Positions 10,550 through 22,130 of a stretch of 64,000 bases of DNA are shown in pieces. Where the stretch lies: the NCBI GenBank assembly GCA_963556495.2, contig OY747721.1, positions 32,162,349-32,226,348 on the forward strand. Direction: 5' to 3'. The notes under the pieces are model-generated. The model made no database searches. It saw only the letters and a program-made list of their open reading frames with translations, and had not been told where the DNA came from. Numbering within the stretch: position 1 is the stretch's first letter; every line of letters starts with the position of its first letter. The translations under genes and the position numbers were made by a program. Source of the DNA: Valencia hispanica. Lineage: Eukaryota > Chordata > Actinopteri > Cyprinodontiformes > Valenciidae.

Positions 10550-10862
10550 GTGTCATGATCCTTGGGTGTTTGAGTTTCATTTGGGTTTCTGTTGTAAGTT
10601 CATTCTTTCTTTAGTTGTGATCTTTGTGCTTTTGGATTTTGTTCTCTTTTCCCCCTAAATTAAAACTTTACCTCTAATCAGTCCTTCTGTTTTTTCTGTC
10701 AGGTTCACCTCATCAGTTCTCATTGTTCTTGACTGGTTCCTCCGGTTATAATCTCCTTAACACGATCTGCTCTGGAAATTGTTGTTTATTAAATCTTTAC
10801 CACGATCATCCCAAACTCCTGCCTGCATTTTTGTCCTGCCTCAAAGTCACAGTTTGTGACAC
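10550..10862. repeat. Interspersed repeat bounded by TGTCA...TGACA, copy 1
   Basis: Starts TGTCATGATC, ends GCAT..TTGTCCTGCC..GTGACA. It shares layout and end motifs with the copies at 28997-29678 and about 32300-32932: a pyrimidine-rich body, an AATTAAA..TTT stretch and a closing CTGCATTTGGGTCC-like word. No ORF. The 5-bp inverted ends and TG...CA termini would fit a solo LTR or a MITE. Class unresolved. Confidence 0.5.
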
Positions 10863-12239
10863 TCTGGTTTTGTAGGTTGGTTTTTATCTTGTGCAGACAT
10901 TGATTTTAGAAGTCTGAGTGTGGAAAAGTATGAAACTTTACATAAAAATGTGTGAAAATGTAGTGGTAAAAACTGTGCAGTATTTTAGTGCCCAGAAGAA
11001 GAAAAAAAACATGATTCCCACCGGTAACGTGTGTCCTTTTCCCCTACATTGTGACATTTATGACTTTCCAACTTTCTTCCGTTATGTACAGCTCTAGGTT
11101 GCTCATCCAATCATTTCCTATTTATTTTACCCCCCAGCCTCCCTCCATGGATCATGAGGCAAGGTCATCAGGTGAGGTTGTGTGTCTTTTGTCTGAAGCA
11201 TAGCCCAGCAGATTGTTCCGTGATGAAGTGGTCGTCTATAAAAGCGTGACCCCGGGGTCAGGGCCGGAGCCCCAGATAGTGATTCATTGTCCAGCACGGG
11301 GGACGGGCCAAGATGATTAATAAACTCCTGCATCACAATGTGTGAAATGAAGAGCTTTAAATGTATTCATTCGGTCAAATGTGAGGATGAGTCACCCGGG
11401 GTCTGTACTGATTCCATCTCTGCAGATTTCCGGTCTGTGCTGTCAGTTTTTAGGAACGTTGTGGCTCAGTTGAAGCAATTTACAAGCCAACGGATTTGTC
11501 ATCTTGTTTGACTGAATCCTTCATCCCTGCCTGAAGTGACAATCTAATTATAGATAAATAAATGGTATATATAATCTGGCCTAAATTACAGCCATACGTC
11601 ACTCAGTGAAGGACCTTATACCTGTGAGCCGGTCACAGCCGCAAACCAAAGAAACATTCCTGACCCAATCATAAATTTCAACATGAGAGATTAAATCAAC
11701 ACATCCGAGAGCCACGCTGAAACTGTTATGAGATTCCTCTGTCATTTTAAACAAATAAAGGTCATATTACTGTTTGATAAATTTGACCTTCTCTGGAGAA
11801 CAAAAGTCGAAAGGTAGACGATAACTGAGCATACCAGAGGTTGTGTGAATGCATCATCAGGTTCCTAAGCAACAGGATCGCAGAGGTGAGCTTCAAAAAA
11901 CAAACCACAAGTGCTAATAAACAGATGAACATTCAGAGCTGGGCTTCATTATGATACCTTGACTTTTCTTTCTGTTTACCTCAAAGGTTCTATCCCACAT
12001 TTTTATTCACCACAAAACAAATGTAAATGTAAAAGAATATCTAAAATGAACTACTATTTTTTTTTTATGTATGATATTGGATGCATCTAAGTGTTTTATT
12101 TCTTTTACCAGAATAGCTTGTAAAGAACAGGTAATCTACCATCTTGGATGCTGCTGCACGGCTGACCAAAAATCAAAAAGTTTATTCTGTTCTTGGCCGA
12201 GTTAGAGAGGGCCGAGAAGTCTCAGGTGATTCGCTCTAA
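10863..12239. other. Complex non-repetitive DNA, possible regulatory content
   Basis: No exon found. 11100-11400 is moderately GC-rich and free of visible transposon words, with a TATAAAAG at about 11237 of unknown relevance. A conserved noncoding element is possible but not shown. Confidence 0.4.
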
Positions 12240-12590
12240 CCAGCTTCGCTGCTCCCACTTTAGAAAAGCATCCCCACAGCCTGATGCTGCCACCACCATG
12301 TACTATCATGTTGTCAGGGTGATGTTGTGGTAAGCTGTAAACATGATTAAATATAGCTGCTTTCTTTCAGAGATGGCTTTTTTTTGCCAATCTTCTGTCC
12401 AGAGAGAATAATAGCCTTCCAGGTGACATATTTTGTAGCTCCTTCCTTCAGAGTCATCATGGACCATGGACCATTGTTCTCAGATTAAGCCTATGTTTGT
12501 CCACCCTTTGGATGGAGGGCCAAATTTTTTGCTTTGTTTGTAGTTGTGCTCTGTTCACTATTCAAGGCTTTGGATATTCGCCTATGTAAA
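12240..12590 (-). mobile_element. Decayed Tc1-like transposase fragment
   Basis: The antisense reads AAAGCATCCCCACAGC.TGATGCTGCCACCACCATG, the typical complement of the GGGSIMLWGCF motif, followed by decayed transposase coding sequence. Many stops and indels. Confidence 0.7.
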
Positions 12591-13029
12591 TATACAAAAT
12601 ATGTCACATTTCTCTACATTGTTGTGTTGACAGTTAATACATTTGAATTGTCTCCACTCGATGCCCCTCAGCTGGACCTGACATAAACAGGCATTGAATT
12701 AGTTTCCAAATGGTTTGCCCTATGATTTGTCTTGATGTCCTGTTTGTTCTCCCTGGATCGGAGGCCTGCTGGGTCACAGAGTCCCGCCAGAACCACACCC
12801 TCATCAGAGTGCTGCACCTGCTGCTGGCCCAGCACCATCCCCACCTGTCATTGACCCACACGCTGGCCAAGAGAGTGCACCGTGCAGCCCTGTAGAGCGA
12901 GTGAGCGTGTTAGTGTGTGTGCGTGAGTGTGCGCCTGACCCACTGGGTGAGCAGGGATCAGAGGAAGGTGCCAGATCAGATCAGAGCTCTCCTAGAAAGG
13001 ATAAGCTCTACTTATGCTGCTCTTGGAGG
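12591..13029. other. Intergenic DNA, nothing recognised
   Basis: 12640-12900 is somewhat GC-rich with open frames on both strands, but none resembles a known protein. Confidence 0.4.
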
Positions 13030-13077
13030 ATGGTGGGGGGTGGGGGGGGGGGGGGGTCTTGGGTGTGTGTGTGTGCG

Positions 13078-13110
<33 letters not shown>

Positions 13111-13140
13111 TCATTTCTTTTGTGTGACCCCCCCCCCCCC
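13030..13140. repeat. Poly-G / (GT)n / poly-C low-complexity block
   Basis: A run of 15 G (13042-13056), an interrupted (GT)n of about 50 bp (13061-13110) and a run of 13 C (13128-13140). Confidence 0.95.
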
Positions 13141-13418
13141 TTCAGGGCTTTTTTTTGCGTATATGGTTTTGGTTTTAATGAGCAATTTGCTTGTTTAACC
13201 CCCTTCATGTTGTAGTTGCAGTGAGGTTATTGTGAGGCATGAAATGCGGGTCATGGTAGGCTGGGTCGCTCAGCTCTTTCAATTAGGAGAGTCTGTTGGT
13301 TATGACGAGGTTTCATTAGCGAGCTTTTCACACTTACATTGAATCACCACCTCAGATTCACGACAGTAAGGCAACAAGCAGCAACCTTAGTCAGGGTTCA
13401 TTTCCACATGTTGTTACG
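13141..13418. other. Intergenic DNA, nothing recognised
   Basis: Short stretch between the simple-repeat block and the next Tc1 remnant. No coding signal. Confidence 0.4.
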
Positions 13419-14520
13419 CTACTATCACAAACTTCAGTGAAATTTGCTGGGATTTTATGTGACGAACCAACATAAAGACGCTCATTATTCTACATAAAAA
13501 TTAAAATGACACATGCATTCGATTAGTTTTGAAAAGAATAATGTGATGAGTGATGTGTGCATTTGTAATCTTTCTCCATTCAGCAAAGTATGGACTGAAA
13601 TCTTTGTTGAACCTATTTTGTTGCATCTATACCTTCAAATCTTGGGGTATGTTAGGTAGAATGGACAGATTTCCATTCTGGGATCATCAACTTTCAAATC
13701 ACTTGGATTTAGGTCTGGACTTTGACTAGGCCATTCTAGCCCTGGCTGTATGTTTAGGTTAATTGTTCTGCTGGAAGATGAACCTCCACTCCAGTATGAA
13801 GTCTTCAGCAGCCTCTTCCAGGATTGTCCTGCATTTAGCTCCATCCATCTTCCCATCATGATCACCTTGCTTGTCCATGTTGAAGAAAAGCATCCCCATA
13901 GAATGATGCTGACACCACCATGTTTTACTACATGTTTCACTAACATTTCCTCTACTGTTATTTGTTAATCTGTTTGCACTATCAGTTTTTATTTTACTTA
14001 AAAAATAAGTTTTTTTATTTCACAATACACATGCACATTCTGTAAATATTTTTACATTATCCTGCTCAGTTGCACATTTAAATCTGAGTATGCCGTTTTT
14101 ATTTTTAATAACTGCACAGTACTTTAGTTTTAGAATTGTGACCCTAATGTACATATTTTAGTCTTAATTCTGTTTTTTTGCGCTTCTATTACCTGTCACT
14201 TTGCTGCTGTTACAGCTGAATTACCCCTCTGTGGTACAATAAAGGATTATTCTATTCTATTCTATTCTATTCTATTCAATCCTAACTTTCCCTCTGAACC
14301 TGTCTTCTGTGTTCCTTGGTCTTCAGAATGCTGTTTGTTCACTAATGTTCTCTAACAAATTTCAGAGGCCTTCACAGAACATCTGGCTTTATACTTGGCT
14401 TACTTTACACACAGTTGAACTCTTTGTAATGATGCGGTGACTTTTGAAGGCAGTTGATTCCACTGGATTTCTTTTAGGGGTATCTGAGTAAATGTGGCAG
14501 GATACATCCAATATTTTAAA
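13419..14520 (-). mobile_element. Tc1-like transposon remnant split by a LINE tail
   Basis: 13419-13940 starts with a decayed terminal repeat (TGTTACGCTACTATCACAAA, TTTTATGTGACGAACCAACA). It continues as antisense transposase, including WPSQSPDLNPS and the complement of IILWGCFSS (ORF 13635-13946, minus). The element resumes at about 14283 (TGTGTTCCTTGGTCTTCAGA) and ends in its other terminal region (ATTCCACTGGATTTCTTTTA). The central part is missing and replaced by the inserted LINE end. Not functional. Confidence 0.8.
13945..14280 (+). mobile_element. LINE 3' end with (TTCTA)n tail, nested in Tc1
   Basis: AT-rich 3' untranslated sequence ends GAATTACCCCTCTGTGGTAC, AATAAAGGATTA, then TTCTA repeats at 14250-14277. 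This is the common fish LINE ending of CTGTGGGA..AATAAAGG type plus a pentanucleotide tail. Only the tail inserted. The left boundary is approximate. Confidence 0.65.
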
Positions 14521-15240
14521 GGTCTCATTCACTCGTTTTTTCAATAAATTTGCTGTGATCTCTTGTTTGAATAAATGCCTCTTGAGTCGTTTTCTGTGGG
14601 GGAAAGACAATGTTTGTCGGAGGAACGGGTGGTCGGAAAACGACAGGATTACGATTACGAGTCTTAGTCATTAACATTCATGATATGCAAATGTCTCGCT
14701 TCTCATTGGCTAACAGCAATGCAGTTTTTATGCTGCCTTCGAAGAAATAATTAACTTAACTTACTTCGCTGGTGGTGCTCCAAGACAAATTCCAACAGTG
14801 TCTTCCTCAGCTCTTCCTTCTTTGATAAAAGAAAAATGCAACGCGGATGTGTTATCTCCACAAATAACACAAGCCATAACGTGTTCCGCCATGTTGTGGA
14901 GTTGCTAATGGTTAGCTTCCACTTGCAGAGACGCGCCCTGCTCTCTCCGGGCCGCAAAATCAATACAGCCTAATTTTCTCGGTGACGTAGAAGAGACTGG
15001 CTTTTTCTGACTCGCTCGTTTTTGCCGACTATATCGTTTCTGTGGTAAAAGCGGGCAATGGGGGTTGGAGAACGTTTTCACGTGAAGCATGAACACGCAA
15101 CTCAGAGAGAACAATTTTATCTCAAATAGAACAAGTATTAAACGGCTTCTCAGAGAACGAGACCTTTAAAATGGCTCAAATTTACCAATAGCTCGGGAAA
15201 ATGTCTCTGTATTTAGCGAAGTGAGTTATCTAACTCAGGT
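14521..15240. other. Probable old interspersed repeat, class unknown
   Basis: Contains gene-like GC blocks and words common in fish interspersed DNA (ATGATATGCAAATGTCTCGC at about 14680). No ORF matches a known transposase. Confidence 0.3.
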
Positions 15241-17025
15241 AAGTTGTGAAGCCCTTACAACTTCCATAGAAGCTCCCTAAAAAAAATAACCACTATTCCT
15301 TTAATGGACAACGATTGTATCTTGTGGCTTGTGATAAAATCAGCTGCTGGATTTTAGTACGTTTTCGCCAACCAGCAGATGACCACTTCTTCCTCGACAG
15401 GCCCCTGACACAAACCGCTTCCTCACTCTCAGGCCTTACCCTGACCTGTTAACCTGTTTGTATCCTGACAGCTCGGTGTTTTCCTCAGTGGTTAGAGTGG
15501 TGCCCGACCTCCTGCGGGACTCTAAAATAGTAAGGAGGGTTTATTGTGTTGACTAGGCCGATCCTAATCTGCCCTAATACCCTGCCGCAGGTGCTAACGC
15601 CACCATCAGCATGGCTGCATCTTCACTACAGTAGAGTGGGGCTAATCAGCAGAGCCATGCCCTTTAACCCCTTTAAATTGCAAGATTAATGCATTCAAAG
15701 GGATGAAGGTGTTCTCCATATGGAATGATGAACAACATTCTTCGGTTTAGCGGCTGGAGTTGGCCTGCAGGTGCTGCTCGCCTCTCCCTTTTTATTGACA
15801 GAAGTGTTCCTCTATGGATCCTAATGGAATAATAATGAATTGTAATTGCAAAGAGCCTCTCTCTCTCTGGGTCCTGATGCATTTTTGGTATTGACCTGTC
15901 TGCAGTGAGCTGAAGCATGAAACACCCCACATTCCATATTGATTTAGCTTCTACAATGAGAATGTATTTTTTACTGCTATTAAAAACGTATTATTACGCA
16001 GATGCATGAACGAACACTAACACGCACGTCTGATGGCACGTCTAACCGCTGGACGCTAATCGCCCGAGACAACAGGTTAATGTCCCGGCACTCCGAGGGA
16101 GAGAGTGCACAGACATAGAGTGTACGAGTGCATGGGGAGAGCAACAGAGGCCGATCAAGGGAGAAAAAAAGAGATTAGGACTACCTGCTGGAAAGCCTGT
16201 CCTCAATTCCACAGGCTTCCAAACACATCTGCTAACATTGTTTAACATCCCTGCTGTATGGAGAGACGGATTAGTGCTCCCCCCCCCCCCCACACACACT
16301 TCACTCCCTCCTGGTCCCACCCGGAGGAGGGCAGACCATGCAACAACATGGACATTATCCCAGATAAATCTGTTATCTGGAGGTTTCTGTCAGGATCTTC
16401 TCTGCTAGGAGATTAAAGATGGGTAGAGAGAATAGTAATAAGGGAGTAATCCCATCCAGTTTCCTGTTTCACCTTTCTCTAAGACCTGCTGCCAGCACAT
16501 AGTTTGAAACCGGGGGGGGGATGTAATCCTGACCACCACTCAGAGAGTTTCGTTTGGATTATTCTACCTTCTGCCCATCCATGACAAATGTTAAGTGTAG
16601 TTCTCTTTGTCACATCTGCTCCATTTATTTAGGCCATTTTTTTATCCAGTCTTTCCTGAAAATCCAATGAAAACGATTCAGTAAGGATACGAGAAATTAT
16701 TTTTTTTTAAAGTTATTATGATTAAAAACACAAAATCGTCACACACAGATCAAAATATGAGAACTTTTTTTCTGTTAATTCTGATGATCATGGCTTACAA
16801 TAAATAGAAATCCCAAATTCGGTATATATAGATATATTTTTTATTAATAAAACCAATTGAAAAAGATACAGAAACCTCAGCAAACAAAAAAATAACCTAA
16901 TAAATGCAGCCTAATGAGGAGATGAAGCTCAGGTGCACCTACCGCTGCCTGCCGGGACCACACCCTTTGAATGATCAGTGGAGAGGAAAAAAAAGACACC
17001 ACACAGCGACACCTCAGGAACATGA
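15241..17025. other. Complex non-repetitive DNA, candidate conserved noncoding region
   Basis: 15360-15930 is of mixed composition and has no transposon words, with AT-rich homeodomain-like motifs (TAATGAATTGTAATTGCAAA at about 15832). The rest is unremarkable apart from short G and C runs (16278, 16513). Confidence 0.35.
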
Positions 17026-17640
17026 CACACTCAATACTTGACCGGGGCTACTTTTGCATTAAGTACTTGTGAAGTAGCAGGGAGGAGATCAGCCTGTGGT
17101 TCTGCTGGGGTGTAATGGAAGCACAGGTTGCTTCGATTGCAGCACAATAAGCTCGTCTGCAGTGTTTCTGGTGTCTCTCATCTTCCTCTTGGCAACACAT
17201 CATAGATTCTAAACGGGGTTTAGTTCGGGGCAGTTTGCTGACCAATGCAGCACAGTGATACTATGGTTATTGAAGCAGCTACTCATACTTCTGGTAGTGA
17301 AGGGAAGGTGCCAAGTCCTGCTGGTTCAATCTGGTTTAGGAGTGGTTAAACACTAGGGATGTCACAGTTTTAACCCACTTTCAGAATGCATCTGTGTGTG
17401 CTGGCTCTTAAAGCTAGGACTCTGCAGCTGTAGTCCATACCTTGTTTATATCCCCTAAAATCTTAAAAAGGCTTTCCTTTATGATTCTTTCAAGGCTGCA
17501 GTTTTTCCTGTCGTCATGACACTTTTTCCTTGCACTCGACTTGGAAACAGTATTCTGTGAACTACCAACTTCAGTGATTACCTCTTGTGGTTATCAGTCT
17601 TCCGCATGATTGTGTGGGTCATAAATGGGTCATACACAAC
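17026..17640 (-). mobile_element. Old, heavily mutated copy of the same Tc1 family as 802-2291
   Basis: Aligns by eye with 950-1960: ACTCAATACTTG.CCGGG, CAGCCTGTGG..CTGCTG, GCTTCGAT.GCAGC and ATAGATTCT...GGGGTT. Many substitutions, deletions and stops. No usable frame. Confidence 0.8.
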
Positions 17641-18758
17641 ATTTCTGTATTAAAAAATCTTTTTCTTAGCTCAAATGGAATACTCGAATGTTCTAAAAAC
17701 TAAATTTATGTGTTTTAGTTCAATGAAATCTATATTTATCAAAAATGACACAAATGAACAGCTTTTTGCATTTAGTTACTAAGATTCCAATTTTTGTATA
17801 TAGATTATTTTACCTCTCGACTAGTGATGCTTTTGATCTTTGATATCAAACAAGATTCTTTGCCCAATGCACATCCCCACCTTTCATAAACATTTTTGCC
17901 AACACTAGTTAGAACAGAAGGATAACCTCCATGGCAATCCACTCATAGCAGGAAACTGGGCAGCCAATCCCTTGAAAATGGGTGAATAAAAGCATCTACA
18001 CTGCCAGTTAAAAACCTAGTTCTTAAGTTTTGGTTCTATCTCCTTCTTTCCCCCTCCCCACTTAGCTTAACCCCTTCCGACCCTACATCCACTGGAATGG
18101 ACATGGTATTTTTGTGGGCTTAAACCAATAAAACATTTGCCAATTTGTCATTTACTGTAAATGATTCTTATTACTGATTGGTGTCTCATTAACCAACAAC
18201 AATAAAGTTCAGACTCTTAACTTGATACTAGTGAGTTTCAGCCATCCGACAAGCATTGGTCTGAAACTAGGGAAGGGGAGGGGTAAGTGTCTATTGTCCA
18301 TCAAAAACATAAATGTATGTTCATGCTAGCCTGAAAAATGCTCTCTGTATAATTTAAGTATTTCTAGTATTTGAAGTTATTTTTTAAATATTTTCTTTCA
18401 TTATTTTGTAGGATTTTTTTTCAAAGTTGAATTTCCATCTTAATGGACATTGTGAGTTTGGCAATATTATCCAACACTTAATTATGTAGTGTTACCATGC
18501 AAAGAAAAAAGTATTTGTAATAATTTTATTGTTAATTTTTGATTTGAAATTGTTATTTTTTTCATATTCGTCTTTTAAGGTATAAACTCTCATACACCCT
18601 TAAACTACCCTGTAAATTGAGAGATATCTGATTTGGTTTTAGGCAACAAGGCACATGGGAACAGGAATCCGATAGAAGGCAAGTTAAAAAGTAAAGCAAG
18701 CCCAGTTTTTCAAGGTATGTCATCCAGAGGTAAGCTACTGAATGAAGCAATGGGAGGT
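17641..18758. other. AT-rich intergenic DNA, nothing recognised
   Basis: No repeat or coding structure that I can support. Confidence 0.5.
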
Positions 18759-18888
18759 GATGGATGGATGGATGGATGGATGGATGGATGGATGGATGGA
18801 TGGATGGATGGATGGATGGATGGATGGATGGATGGATGGATGGATGGATGGATGGATGGATGGATGGATGGATGGATGGATGGATGGA
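18759..18888. repeat. (GGAT)n microsatellite, about 32 pure units
   Basis: Uninterrupted tetranucleotide run of about 130 bp. GGAT/GATG is also the tail unit of Rex3 and of the SINEs here, but no element body is visible on either side. Confidence 0.97.
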
Positions 18889-19194
18889 AAAGTCTCCTGT
18901 GCCACACTGAAACTGTTTCAAGGCTGCCCGTCAATATCCCATCACAAATGAGGAATTAATGAAAATACCCATCAAGCTCATGCTAACTGTTTAGTAACAG
19001 TGTAATTAGTTGTTACATGATTAGTGTACTATATATAAAAACATGTGAATGCATTTGAAAGTTCAATGACAATGTCAACAATACATCAACTTCCCTACTC
19101 ATTCTAAAGGTCATATTTTGGATTTGGTTTGCTGTTCTGGTGTCACCCAAACTCACTGCAAAGCTAAGTTGTTTCCCGTTTCTAATCATATTTA
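18889..19194. other. Intergenic DNA, nothing recognised
   Basis: AT-rich spacer between the GGAT array and a LINE fragment. Confidence 0.5.
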
Positions 19195-19735
19195 TTTATT
19201 TTGACTTGTCCTCCTCATGATATTGCATTTGGAAAAATTTATGATATCAATCCTGACATTTTCTCATCTGCCATGTGTGACCTTCCATCGATTCACAGCT
19301 CCTCAACCCCTGATGAACTTGATTCTTACTATAAGGTTAACCTTCATAACCTTCTGAACACATTTGCTCCACTGAAACATCGATCTGTCTTATTTTCTCA
19401 CTCAGCTCCATAATCTACTCTCAATCTGAATCGTCTCAAAGCCAAAGGACGTCAACTGGAACTACTGTTTAGGAACACTGTACTTACCATACACAAAGAA
19501 CTGTACAATAATCATATATTGTTTTATAAGGACTGCATTGCCTAAGCTAAATCTGTATAGTACATAATAACCCTAAGACTGTTCCCACCAATTGATAATG
19601 GTTTTGGTTATTGTTTGTCTATGTATTATTTTAGCAGTTTTTTTTTCTTCTCTGTAAGGTCACCTTGGGTTTTAGAAAGGCACCCTCAAATAAATTATTA
19701 CTATTATTATTATCATTAAATTAAATTAATTACAT
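19195..19735 (+). mobile_element. L2/CR1-group LINE fragment with 3' tail
   Basis: The translation around 19260-19420 gives LLNTFAPLKHRSVLFSHSAP, the linker between endonuclease and RT domains in L2-like elements. After several stops come an untranslated end (GTAAGGTCACCTTGGGTTTT) and a TTA-rich tail (19685-19735). The RT domain is absent, so this is an internally deleted pseudocopy. Confidence 0.65.
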
Positions 19736-21284
19736 TACCGACAATAATCCAAGTTCATGTCTATATTCAGACCCTCACACAGGTAGAAAAATTGCAAACA
19801 TCGTTTCAAAAGTTGGGCTCATGCCAAATCATGATGTCCATTGCAATGCCTTTCATTTATATACTTAACAAATCAGCTGAATAAGGTTATTTTTGGTTCC
19901 CTAAAAAAGTATGGGGGGTTAAAGTAAGTAGTTTTCATGTAATGGGTTCCAAAGGATTGAGAATGAGAGACTAAAACCCCTTCCTCTAGTCTTCTGAGAG
20001 ACTGACAAAATCTTCCCAAGTTTTAGATTCTTAACCAGCTTGAAGCCATTCTGAATGTTCATTTACTAGTTTAAAATTCCCTTCATCTTGTAGTTTTCAG
20101 AATAATTAGCTCTGTTTTACTTTTTTAGACCATTGACCATCCAATCCAAATATTTGATATCCAATTCTTGACTCCATTGGTTACTAGCTCTTATTGATTA
20201 GTTTTGCAATATTTCCTCAAGCTGTTCATTTTGAGAAAAACATAAAAATCTCCCAATTCTTCTGTCAATATGTTCTTCAGTATCATTGTATGGTAATGAT
20301 AAGGATTCATTCTTCTGATAGGGGTTTTGTGGAGTTTTTAAAACTGATGGATTTATGAACATGGAAATAATTTAATGTCAGTACTGGGGTTAAGGTCTTT
20401 TTAAGGCTGTAGCCACTGTATCTAAACAAAGTCTCAAATTAGGTCCTAACTAGTCCTCTTTATTAGGCCTTCATCAGCATCATTTTTATTACAACTCCAG
20501 GCATTTTTCAATATTCCCCAGTGCTAAGTAGTGTCAATGCCATCCTCACGTCCACACTTTCAACCTAAATATCATTCACATCCCTCAAATCACTATCGTT
20601 CCCCTCTGTTCCCCATCCCCCTCCTGACAGCAGCAAGTAGCCGGAGACTGATCACCCAGTTCATTGAGCCGGCCCCTTTGGGGATTCCTCTCATTGACCC
20701 ATGTAGGACCCATATGGAGACACAGACACGCACATGCGTACAGTTTAAAATCATTCATGACCATGTCAATTTTGATTTATAGTTGCTTTGTTTTTGATCA
20801 ATTACATAGACCTGGCATTCAGAGCTGAATAGCCCTGGAGCTCACAACAGATGAAAGGTACAATTACAGATGTGTTAGAATCACAAACCCAACAATGTAA
20901 AAATTGCTTTAAAACACAAAGGGTTATGGTGTTGTCTTTCAGAACTTCGTCTGCTTCACATTACCTGGCATGTAGTAACAGTTTTACAGCGGGACAAAGA
21001 GCACCCCGCACTCATTAACAATATCCTTTCAAAATAGATGTTTGAACATGTTGTAGAACTCAAAGGAATAGCACAAGGCTGGTTCAGATCATATTTGCCC
21101 AAACATTCCAGCTCATGTTGACTTTGAATCTTTTTCCTGCACCAGAACAAGTTCTGGAGTTCCACAGGGTTCAGTGCTTGAATAGATTTTCTTCACCTCA
21201 TACAACCCATTGAGTTTCCCAATATATTTATTACATTACAACCACAAAATAGATATTCTGTGAAAAAACTGCATCAAGAACACC
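19736..21284. other. Intergenic DNA, nothing recognised
   Basis: AT-rich, no repeat structure except a few short palindromic words. ORFs are short and unlike known proteins. Confidence 0.45.
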
Positions 21285-21550
21285 AAAGAACACAGTAGAC
21301 GGGTCAGAGAAAAAGGTGTGAATAAGGTTATAGCAAGATTAGGTGATAAAACAATATCCCAAACTTTGAACATCTCAGACTATTCAATCCATGGTACAAC
21401 TGCAATCCTACCTAAACTACATAAACAGGCCAGGCAAGGTGAGTATTAGTTAGAGAAGCAACTAAGAAGCCTATTGTAACTCTGGAGGAGTTAAAAAAGA
21501 TCCAGAGCTCAGGAGTTGTTGTGCACACCTCAAATCTAACCATTTTTTTC
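21285..21550 (+). mobile_element. Tc1-like transposase N-terminal fragment, decayed
   Basis: Sense-strand DNA matches the helix-turn-helix half of a fish Tc1 transposase: ATCCCAAACTTTGAACATCT, CTGGAGGAGTTAAAAAAGAT and GTGCACACCTCAAATCT are recognisable. Frameshifts and stops throughout. Confidence 0.7.
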
Positions 21551-22130
21551 AGCAGGGAAATGTCCTATTTTTCACAGATTCAACAACATCCCAACAGCTC
21601 TGTACATTGATTTGTAATGAGAGATATGCAACCACAGAGAAGAGATACAATGTTGTAGATAAAGAAATCTGCAACATACTTATTGGACGTGGTATCTTTG
21701 AGAGCATTTTGACCTAATCTGTAGCAGAAACAGGAGCCTCTGTAATTTTGGTGTCCCGTGGCGAGTGCTGTTCCCATGACAATGCGAGCAGCTGAGTTTG
21801 GGACCAGCTGAAGTTTATTGATAGGTTTGTGTGTTGGACCAGAGAGAAGAGAATTGGCTCTTAAAATGCAATACCATAATCGATCCGAGAAGTAACAAGA
21901 GCATAGATTAGAGTAGCTGTGCTGATGTCCCGTAAGCGAGATCTAAAGGTGGGTGATAGTGCGTAGGTGAAAGTAAGTAGACTACTAATATGTTACTGGA
22001 GCTATATTTAAGAGCCTTGAGTCTGTATGCATTTGGAGTTCAAAGGAATAATTGCAGGTAGTGTGACTGAGTTAAGTTTATATTGAATAAATTTAGCTCT
22101 CCAAAATAATCAGACAAGGAGCAGGGTAGA
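21551..22130. repeat. Probable interspersed repeat, class unknown
   Basis: Composition and wording (GGGACCAGCTGAAGTTTATT, CATAATCGATCCGAGAAGTA) resemble a known family of fish repeats that I cannot name with certainty. No intact ORF. Confidence 0.35.

Noticed and set aside
11226..11336. TATAAAAG at about 11237 as a promoter
   Set aside because: No gene start or initiator nearby; a single TATA-like word is expected by chance.
18562..18959. Open frames of Met-Asp-Gly-Trp and His-Pro-Ser-Ile repeats
   Set aside because: Direct products of the GGAT microsatellite.
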